Shown: positions 1-4,415 of the stretch, in pieces
Layout: each line of letters opens with the position of its first letter
How positions within the stretch are numbered: position 1 is the first letter of the stretch
Assembly: GCA_902774195.1 (NCBI GenBank)
Contig: CACYHM010000068.1
Location: 1 to 5,811, forward strand
DNA length: 5,811 bases
From: an uncultured Eubacteriales bacterium
GTDB lineage: Bacteria > Bacillota_A > Clostridia > Peptostreptococcales > Anaerovoracaceae
Direction of reading: 5' to 3'
The notes under the pieces: generated by a model
Told to the model about the DNA's origin: nothing
Database searches by the model: none
Seen by the model: only the letters and a program-made list of their open reading frames with translations
Position numbers and translations under genes: made by a program

Positions 1-784
1 CCATACGGAGAAAGTAGTTTACCCAGATCTCCGGATGCGGAGGATCATTCCTGCCGTTATAATAGAACGGCGAAAGGCCCATCTGGATCGAATCATAGTA
101 TTCATCTATGTCGTATGCATAGTATTCTTCAAGCGAACCGATCCCGTTGAATCCGTATCCATTGACATCCAGAATATATCCTGAAAGCAGCCTGGCTGTT
201 CTTCCGTTTCCATCTTCAAAAGGATGTATGGTCACCAGCTGATAATGTACGACAGCAGCGATTATCAGCGGATGATCGTCTGTTGTATTCACATATTCTA
301 CTAGCTCATCAAGAAGACCCGGTATTTCCTTATATTCAGGAGGAATATAATCGGGATTGCCGGTCTCAGAATCATATACTGCAAACAATACGCCCGGAGG
401 CATTGGACCTCTCAATCCAATCTTTTCTTTTGATGCACCCTTTTCAACGAGCTTCTGAACATCAAGTATTAACTGTTTAGAAAAGACTTCCTTTCGCTTT
501 GCTTTCTTGTCCAGATAGTCAAGCGCCAGATAATAGTTACGGATCTCCTGTTCCGGCCTGAGAAAATGTTTCCTTTCATCACTCTCTATAACTTCGTCAG
601 CCTGCTGCTCTGAAAGAGGGTTCCCCTCGATTTTATTAGAAGCATAGGAGCTCTTCTTCTTTGAATTCTTACGAAGTCTGCTCTCAACAGACTCCGGCAG
701 CTTAACTGATGATACCGTGTAACGGTTCTGGTCGATCTCTGTTATATATTTCAGTATCTCATTAGATAACTGGACTTTTATCAT
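1..784 (-). CDS. Fic-domain protein, likely self-inhibited AMP-transferase; C-terminus beyond window
   Basis: The frame is open from an ATG at 784..782 to the window edge (261 codons), so the C-terminus is missing. A good Shine-Dalgarno GAGGTGA (797..791) lies 6 nt before the ATG. The Fic signature HPFEDGNGR is complete at residues 187-195; in this family the His is catalytic and the Asp/Gly/Asn/Arg residues bind nucleotide and metal. Residues 49-54 read SNKIEG, matching the inhibitory motif (S/T)xxxE(G/N), with Glu53 as the expected inhibitory glutamate. Its place before the Fic core makes this a class II, self-inhibited Fic protein by family knowledge. Such enzymes usually transfer AMP from ATP to a target hydroxyl; the target here is unknown. 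A C-terminal winged-helix is common in relatives but cannot be seen. No separate antitoxin gene lies in the 467 bp upstream, which fits self-inhibition. The Fic family call is very firm; role and target are not. Confidence 0.93.
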   Translation of the reverse strand, partial: MIKVQLSNEILKYITEIDQNRYTVSSVKLPESVESRLRKNSKKKSSYASNKIEGNPLSEQQADEVIESDERKHFLRPEQEIRNYYLALDYLDKKAKRKEVFSKQLILDVQKLVEKGASKEKIGLRGPMPPGVLFAVYDSETGNPDYIPPEYKEIPGLLDELVEYVNTTDDHPLIIAAVVHYQLVTIHPFEDGNGRTARLLSGYILDVNGYGFNGIGSLEEYYAYDIDEYYDSIQMGLSPFYYNGRNDPPHPEIWVNYFLRM

Positions 785-790
785 ACGTTG

Positions 791-797
791 TCACCTC
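791..797 (-). promoter_or_regulatory. Ribosome binding site of the fic gene
   Basis: On the minus strand GAGGTGA is followed by 6 nt and then ATG at 784..782. This fixes the start: the next methionine codons lie well inside the conserved protein. Confidence 0.75.
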
Positions 798-803
798 ATA
801 ATA

Positions 804-861
804 ATTATATCAGAGGCAATAATTAATTTCACTATTTTTTCACTATTTTTTCACTATTATA
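804..861 (-). promoter_or_regulatory. Candidate fic promoter region with two TATAAT boxes
   Basis: Two perfect TATAAT hexamers face the fic gene on the minus strand, at 861..856 and 809..804. Neither has a recognisable -35 box 16-18 bp upstream. The nearer box would start the transcript almost on the Shine-Dalgarno, so the farther one is more likely if only one is used. The boxes are separated by phased A/T-tract repeats, which may replace a -35 contact or serve as an operator. The assignment rests on motif and position only. Confidence 0.35.
830..858. repeat. Three 11-bp direct repeats (CACTATTTTTT) in the fic promoter region
   Basis: Units begin at 830, 841 and 852. The first two are identical 11-mers and the third is a partial CACTATT. 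Each carries a T6 run (A6 on the minus strand), so the A-tracts recur about once per helical turn. This arrangement is known to bend DNA. It lies between the two candidate -10 boxes of fic, so a regulatory role by curvature or regulator binding is plausible but not shown. Confidence 0.7.
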
Positions 862-923
862 CATAGGGTGCAAATATCGCAGATATCTGAAAATAAATTG
901 GTTCGTCTGTCAAGTACAAATTT

Positions 924-1113
924 CAGACAGATAAGTAATTCGGTCCAGACAGGTCTGGACTTTTTTTTAAACACATGTGGACTTGTATAGGACAGGCAGG
1001 GAATCTACGCAGACAGAAGCGGACTTTCAACAGACAGAAGCGGACTTTCAACAGACAGAGCGGATACGATTTAGACAAACAGGGACATCCGTCAGACAAA
1101 GTGATGTAACACC
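924..1113. repeat. Degenerate ~21-bp tandem repeat array, possible transposon end
   Basis: Nine CAGACA-like hexamers start at 924, 946, 968, 989, 1010, 1031, 1052, 1072 and 1093, spaced 20-22 bp apart. The units at 1010 and 1031 are identical over 21 bp. The consensus is CAGACA, five variable bases, GGACTT, then about four bases. GGACTT recurs exactly at offset 11 in the units at 946, 968, 1010 and 1031, and in altered form at 989 (GGAATC) and 1072 (GGACAT). The unit at 1052 lacks one base. The units at 924 and 1093 keep only the first hexamer well. An inverted TCTGTC sits at 906-911, just outside. The array lies beyond the 3' end of the transposase operon, where an element end is expected. 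Multi-site ends with repeats of about 20 bp are known for Tn7/Mu-type transposons, whereas IS3 elements usually have only short terminal inverted repeats. Iterons or a simple tandem repeat are alternatives. Confidence 0.7.
943..968 (+). terminator. Rho-independent terminator-like hairpin, plus-strand orientation
   Basis: GTCCAGAC at 943-950 pairs perfectly with GTCTGGAC at 953-960. In practice this gives about 7 bp with a 4-nt loop, followed directly by eight T (961-968). It reads as a terminator only on the plus strand, yet no plus-strand gene lies upstream in this window. It is built from the first units of the 21-bp array, so it may be a by-product of facing half-sites or may block read-in from outside the element. 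Confidence 0.5.
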
Positions 1114-1224
1114 CTAAAGGGTAACACTTTTTCTCACTGGATCCGGAAAGGTAACAAAGGGATAACAAATGAACGGAAAGGTCACCTCCGTCAATTGGCA
1201 GTACAGAACTGGTTCCGAAAAGGT
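1106..1224. repeat. Short dispersed repeats (GTAACA and CGGAAAGGT) beyond the transposase operon
   Basis: GTAACA occurs at 1106, 1121 and 1151, with ATAACA at 1162. CGGAAAGGT occurs at 1144 and 1174 (30 bp apart), with the variant CCGAAAAGGT at 1215. ACCCT/AGGGT at 1111-1122 can form a small 5-bp hairpin followed by T5 in CACTTTTTC. These words lie between the 21-bp array and the stop codon at 1252. They could be further protein-binding sites of the element end. No gene is seen here. Confidence 0.4.
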
Positions 1225-1251
1225 ATGTAGAGCTGATCACGGAATGGTAGT

Positions 1252-2706
1252 TCAGGCAGCATTCGATTGCTGCTTTCTCCCGAATATCCAACCGTTTTCT
1301 TCGTGGAATCTTCTGAGCGGATCATTGTCGAAAAGGCCTGCCATCTCATACCTGTAGTTGAGTTCGGGATATCTGTCCCAGTTCTCTTTCTTTTTAAGAT
1401 CTTGAAGTTCACTGGCAGTAAGTGTTTTCATGAACTCCTCTGCCTCTTCTATATGAATGAGCGTCTTTTTAAGGTCATCAAGTGCTTTCTCTGAATACCG
1501 GATATCTTCCCGGTTCTTCTCGATCCATGCATTGGCTTCAATTAGTATCCCCCGGTATTTGCTGATCAGCCTTAGGACCTGCAGCCTGTCACCGGCCACT
1601 CTGCCGAGAGCCGTGCCGTGTATCTCACCGTCATCACGATGCGCTCTTTTCTCTGCGCGGCGCTTGCGCTCTTTAGCCTCTTTTTCAGCAGCGTACTCCA
1701 TGCGCTTTCTGACAAGCTCTCCTACCGTCGTCATCTCATTTGGCTTGACGCCGTAGTAATCATCGCATGGATATATACCTGTAGTGACATATATGTAATA
1801 CTCAGCCGGCGTAAGTCCGGCCAGCTCATATCTGTAATGCTTCGTGTTGTAATCCTGGATGTACTTCATCACAAGCTTTGATGCTGACTCATACGTAGTG
1901 CAGAGCGCTATCAGATCCATGATATGGCATTTCATGCTGCCAAAGAACGACTCCATCGGAGCATTGTCCTGTGAGTTACCTCGTCTCGAGCATGACTGGA
2001 TGAACCCATCGTCACTCAGTATATGCCTGAAAGTGGTCGAAAGATATTGCGATCCCTGATCATGGTGTATCAGAATGCCGGGCTCATGGAGCTCGCTCCC
2101 GTGCTCACGCATCATACAGTCATATGCCTCTTTGACAAGCGTAACTCCCATATTCCTGCTTACGGCGGCGCCGAGCACCTCAGTAGTATATGCGTCTTTG
2201 AAAACACAGAGGTAGAACAGCTCCCTCATAAGCCCATAGTAGAGATATGTGATATCAGTAAGGATGACCTGCCTTGGCGCCACTTTGAAATCCTGCTTCA
2301 CCTGATCATCCGGAGCTGTAGTCTCATGGTCATGAGTTGCCCTGTTCTTGTAAGCATCTTTCTTTGGCCTGTTGGCAACAAGATGCATCATGCTCATGAT
2401 ACGCCTGCACTTTTTCACTGAGATCGATATACCGTAGTCACGCCAGAGGAATGTCCTGAACGTTCGCTTGCCAGGTACATAGCAGAGCTTCTTTACGACA
2501 TCACGGAACATCTCCATAAGCTTCTGGTCTTCGATCGCCTCAGCTGACTTCTTCTCTTCCAGCTGCTCACGCTTTCGCTTCCATGAATAAAAACCCGACC
2601 GGGATACGCCGAATATCCTGCAGCATCTCCCTGTCGGGTAATCCAATCCTTTCTCCGCCTGATGGCTCATGAACGTATCTACCATGAGAAAACGGTCTGC
2701 TGTCAC
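1252..2706 (-). CDS. IS3-family DD35E transposase (OrfB-type) with long C-terminal extension
   Basis: This 484-residue reading frame is an integrase-fold (rve) transposase of the IS3 OrfB type. An N-terminal HTH-like segment (about residues 24-43, GRCCRIFGVSRSGFYSW) precedes an HTH_21-like linker and the catalytic core. Asp151 lies in LTDITYL, Asp216 in HHDQGSQY and Glu252 in PMESFFGSMK, with exactly 35 residues between the last two (DD35E), so the active site is intact. The usual core ends near LTPAEYY (about 305). The remaining ~175 residues, lysine/arginine- and glutamate-rich with coiled-coil character, are not typical of OrfB. The listed start is a GTG at 2706..2704 overlapping the orfA stop as GTGA. 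No well-spaced Shine-Dalgarno precedes it (AGGA ends one base away). It may therefore be made mainly by translational coupling or by frameshift fusion to OrfA. Its role is strand cleavage and transfer during transposition. Confidence 0.9.
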   Translation of the reverse strand: MTADRFLMVDTFMSHQAEKGLDYPTGRCCRIFGVSRSGFYSWKRKREQLEEKKSAEAIEDQKLMEMFRDVVKKLCYVPGKRTFRTFLWRDYGISISVKKCRRIMSMMHLVANRPKKDAYKNRATHDHETTAPDDQVKQDFKVAPRQVILTDITYLYYGLMRELFYLCVFKDAYTTEVLGAAVSRNMGVTLVKEAYDCMMREHGSELHEPGILIHHDQGSQYLSTTFRHILSDDGFIQSCSRRGNSQDNAPMESFFGSMKCHIMDLIALCTTYESASKLVMKYIQDYNTKHYRYELAGLTPAEYYIYVTTGIYPCDDYYGVKPNEMTTVGELVRKRMEYAAEKEAKERKRRAEKRAHRDDGEIHGTALGRVAGDRLQVLRLISKYRGILIEANAWIEKNREDIRYSEKALDDLKKTLIHIEEAEEFMKTLTASELQDLKKKENWDRYPELNYRYEMAGLFDNDPLRRFHEENGWIFGRKQQSNAA

Positions 2707-3221
2707 TTCCTGGCTTTCGAGGATGTAAGTATGTCCGCCAATACTGATTGTGTTTTTTTTTGAGCCTCGACAAGCTCCTCGAGATAGTAGTTCCTGGCCT
2801 TAAGGTATGCAAGCATTTCATCCTGCGTAAGGTTTGCCATCTCCATCATCTGCTCTGGAGGTATCGATCCATCGTAACTTGAAGGATCGATAGTGTACAG
2901 CTTGTTCGCGGCAGCCTTCTCCCGCACACGCTTCGCCGCCTGATATGCTTTCTCCACTCCTGTCTTCCTGGTGTCGAAGCCGAGCGATTCATATGCTTCG
3001 ACCGAACTCATGCCAGACTCCAGCTTCTTGTACATCGCAACGTAGAAATCGTGTGTGTAAACAAGTCTTCCGCTTTTCGGAAGATCTGTGATCATTCCGT
3101 TTTCCAGCGCCTTGTAGTATGACTCGTCCGGCATCTCAATGCCTTCCACCATATCAGGCTCATCTGTGACGTAATCCAGATCACCTGTCCTGTCCATCCC
3201 ACTCTTTACTCTTTCCGCCAT
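2703..3221 (-). CDS. OrfA-like DNA-binding protein of the element
   Basis: The protein has 172 residues, begins at ATG 3221 and has an excellent Shine-Dalgarno (AAGGAG with a 6-nt spacer). Residues ~58-100 (around MYKKLESGMSSVEAYESLGF) look like a helix-turn-helix with a Lys/Arg-rich end. Residues ~131-165 form a leucine-rich amphipathic helix that could be the dimerising zipper typical of IS3 OrfA proteins. Overall it is longer and more divergent than a standard OrfA of about 90-110 residues, and the acidic first 50 residues are unfamiliar. It starts 15 bp after the stop of the upstream transposase and overlaps the next one by GTGA, so the three are probably co-transcribed. The expected role is recognition of the element's ends and supply of the N-terminal part of an OrfAB fusion. 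The OrfA assignment rests on position and secondary-structure character, not a diagnostic motif. Confidence 0.75.
   Translation of the reverse strand: MAERVKSGMDRTGDLDYVTDEPDMVEGIEMPDESYYKALENGMITDLPKSGRLVYTHDFYVAMYKKLESGMSSVEAYESLGFDTRKTGVEKAYQAAKRVREKAAANKLYTIDPSSYDGSIPPEQMMEMANLTQDEMLAYLKARNYYLEELVEAQKKTQSVLADILTSSKARK
2753..2761 (-). promoter_or_regulatory. A9 slippery run, candidate -1 ribosomal frameshift site
   Basis: On the minus strand orfA reads CAA AAA AAA ACA at Gln154-Thr157, which contains the shift-prone heptamer A AAA AAA. A -1 slip continues as AAC ACA ATC and stays open for 16 codons into the GTG codon of the downstream transposase. The predicted OrfAB fusion has 156+16+484 = 656 residues. 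IS3 elements commonly make OrfAB this way, usually on A6G. No stimulatory structure was worked out. Confidence 0.55.
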
Positions 3222-3227
3222 TCTGTG

Positions 3228-3233
3228 CTCCTT
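3228..3233 (-). promoter_or_regulatory. Ribosome binding site of orfA
   Basis: AAGGAG on the minus strand ends 6 nt before ATG 3221 and starts only a few bases after the TGA (3239..3237) of the preceding transposase. It decides the orfA start and shows that orfA is placed to be translated from a shared message. Confidence 0.8.
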
Positions 3234-3236
3234 TTT

Positions 3237-4238
3237 TCATACCCCGAGGGTCTTCGCTCTTTCCTTTGCCAGCTTCTCTGCTCTTTTCTTCATATTAACA
3301 TATTTGGCCTGCTCTGTTTCAATATATGCGGCAAATTCCTCATCTGTCATACCGTTCATGTACTTCTCGTACTCCAATGGCGTCATCTTTTTACGGTCCC
3401 ACTGGTGTCTCTCGTTGTTGTAGTAATGTGCGTATTCATCGATCTTAGACCTTAGTTCCTCGAAGGTATCACATTCCTCGTATGGACACTCGTCCTTGAA
3501 ATGCCCGAAGAAGCTCTCCTGCGGTGAATTGTCCCAGCAGTTGCCTCTCTTTGACATCGACTGTGCCATCCCCATCTCTCTGACTTTCTGCTGGAACTCC
3601 TCCGTAAGATACAATATCCCCTGATCACTGTGGAGCAGAGCCCCGACTACGGCCGGATAGTCGGACAGCGTCTCAAGCGTTTCAACCGCAAGCTCCACAT
3701 CGTTGCTCTCACTGACATTGAAAGCGAGCACCTTCCCGGTCACCGGATCTATACATGATGAGCCGTAAGCTCTCTTCTTTCCACCATCCTCATCCCTGCC
3801 GTAATCCAGATATGTGACATCTGTGAGCCTGACCTCGTTTGGCCGGTGCAGCCTGAACTTGCGCTCAAGCAGGTTTGGTTTTGTGTTTCTCTCATGGAAC
3901 TTCCTCGTCCTCTGCCTGTTCGGATTCTCGCTTCGAACTTTTGTCTTTACTCCTGCGCTTCTTAACAGTCTTCTGATCTTGCTGATCGCAAACTGTTCTC
4001 CTGTGATGTCAGGCATCATCATGTATATCTGACGTATGCCTTTCTCGAATCCTTTGTACTCTACGACCTTCATCAGCAGCACCAGATCTCTTCTGTCACG
4101 TTCATGCCTGAGTTCCTCTCCCATTCCATAACCTTTGCAGTTAAGCGCTTTGTAATACGTGGTCTTGGATATGCCGATCTTCCCAAGTATTTCCCTCATA
4201 CTGTATCCATATGGATATTCCAGCGATGTCGGATATTC
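3237..4238 (-). CDS. Second IS3-family DD35E transposase, N-terminus lost at the junction
   Basis: About 333 residues up to the TGA at 3239..3237 are IS3 OrfB-like. An N-terminal HTH-like segment (MREILGKIGISKTTYYKAL, from about 4199) is followed by the rve core. The catalytic Asp is in RLTDVTYLDYG (codon 3821..3819), the second Asp in LLHSDQGILY (3626..3624) and the Glu in SPQESFFGHFK (3518..3516). Exactly 35 residues separate the last two. A charged insert (GRDEDGGKKR) lengthens the loop after the first Asp. A basic tail (MKKRAEKLAKERAKTLGV) ends the protein. The same frame stays open beyond 4240 into GC-rich DNA, but that part is antisense to the pilus-like gene and is not credible coding. 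The true start is missing; the first internal ATG is at 4199 and lacks a Shine-Dalgarno. Outside the catalytic motifs it differs clearly from the 484-residue transposase, so it is not a recent duplicate. Confidence 0.85.
   Translation of the reverse strand, partial: EYPTSLEYPYGYSMREILGKIGISKTTYYKALNCKGYGMGEELRHERDRRDLVLLMKVVEYKGFEKGIRQIYMMMPDITGEQFAISKIRRLLRSAGVKTKVRSENPNRQRTRKFHERNTKPNLLERKFRLHRPNEVRLTDVTYLDYGRDEDGGKKRAYGSSCIDPVTGKVLAFNVSESNDVELAVETLETLSDYPAVVGALLHSDQGILYLTEEFQQKVREMGMAQSMSKRGNCWDNSPQESFFGHFKDECPYEECDTFEELRSKIDEYAHYYNNERHQWDRKKMTPLEYEKYMNGMTDEEFAAYIETEQAKYVNMKKRAEKLAKERAKTLGV
4204..4217. repeat. Perfect 14-bp palindrome beside the composition break
   Basis: TATCCATATGGATA reads the same on both strands. 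GGATATTC at 4213-4220 is repeated at 4231-4238, 18 bp further on. Both lie where transposase-like coding gives way to GC-rich DNA. They may be chance, part of the transposase gene, or a joint scar. Confidence 0.5.
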
Positions 4239-4240
4239 TG

Positions 4241-4414
4241 AGCTTTGGCTCGCGCAACGCCAACGGCTCGAATGTCTACAGGCTCGACTTTGACATCTGC
4301 ATCGCCGCAGACGTCCACCGTGGCGACGGCTCGCGCATAGTCCGCCGCGAGCGCGTCTCCGTGCCCGTCCTCGGCAAGCTCCAGCCGATAAAAAACGCCA
4401 ACGGGAGGTACTGA
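4241..4414 (+). pseudogene. 3' remnant of a GC-rich gene, cut at the junction
   Basis: The frame ends with TGA 4412-4414, and about 55 codons from GGC 4247 have the same strong G/C third-position bias as the downstream gene. The C-terminal protein (…VYRLDFDICIAADVHRGDGS…) has no motif I recognise. Position before a PilX-like gene suggests a pseudopilin or similar pilus-assembly protein, but this is inference. The next ATG follows after a single base, so the two genes were probably translationally coupled. An ATG at 4211 in this frame has no Shine-Dalgarno and lies in the low-GC DNA, so it is unlikely to be a genuine start. The 5' part of the gene is absent, either through insertion or deletion by the element or because the sequence was joined wrongly. 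Confidence 0.6.
4403..4409 (+). promoter_or_regulatory. Ribosome binding site of the PilX-like gene
   Basis: GGGAGGT lies inside the last codons of the preceding gene, 6 nt before ATG 4416. It sets the start and supports coupled translation with the truncated upstream gene. Confidence 0.75.
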
Positions 4415-4415
4415 C

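Larger units (their letters stand above)
785..1251. other. Gene-free 467-bp interval between fic and the transposase operon
   Basis: I see no credible gene here. From left to right it holds the fic Shine-Dalgarno and candidate promoter, the 11-bp A/T-tract repeats, a 10-bp palindrome CAGATATCTG (880-889), an inverted TCTGTC (906-911), the 21-bp array with its hairpin and the GTAACA/CGGAAAGGT words. The AT-rich part (785 to about 900) belongs to fic. The repeat-rich part (about 905-1251) belongs to the element end. Confidence 0.6.
908..4240 (-). mobile_element. IS3-like element with two DD35E transposases and an OrfA, truncated at its upstream end
   Basis: Three minus-strand transposition genes are packed without gaps and are followed by a repeat-rich non-coding end. 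The downstream boundary is a guess: 5'-TG at 908-909 stands at the outer edge of the repeat array, and TG...CA ends are usual for IS3 and related elements. The upstream boundary is lost at the composition break near 4240, so terminal inverted repeats and target duplication cannot be tested. The spacing of 15 bp between the first two genes argues against two complete adjacent insertion sequences. Alternatives are a nested or decayed pair of insertion sequences whose intervening ends were deleted, or a chimeric assembly. Confidence 0.5.

Noticed and set aside
924..1113. CRISPR array
   Set aside because: The period is only about 21 bp with no unique spacers of 30 bp or more; the units are degenerate tandem repeats.
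1256..1273. GCAGCA/TGCTGC inverted repeat as operon terminator
   Set aside because: It lies within the last codons of the transposase and has no T-run after it on the minus strand.
923..1291. 122-residue minus-strand frame through the repeat array
   Set aside because: It overlaps the end of the transposase, has no Shine-Dalgarno noted, and its repeats simply translate the 21-bp DNA repeat (7 codons per unit).
2567..2821. 84-residue minus-strand frame across the orfA/transposase overlap
   Set aside because: It is the third frame, lies inside two better genes and joins neither conserved domain.
4211..4414. Intact small plus-strand gene starting at ATG 4211
   Set aside because: No Shine-Dalgarno precedes this ATG, and it lies in the palindrome on the low-GC side of the junction. 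The frame is better read as the tail of a truncated larger gene.
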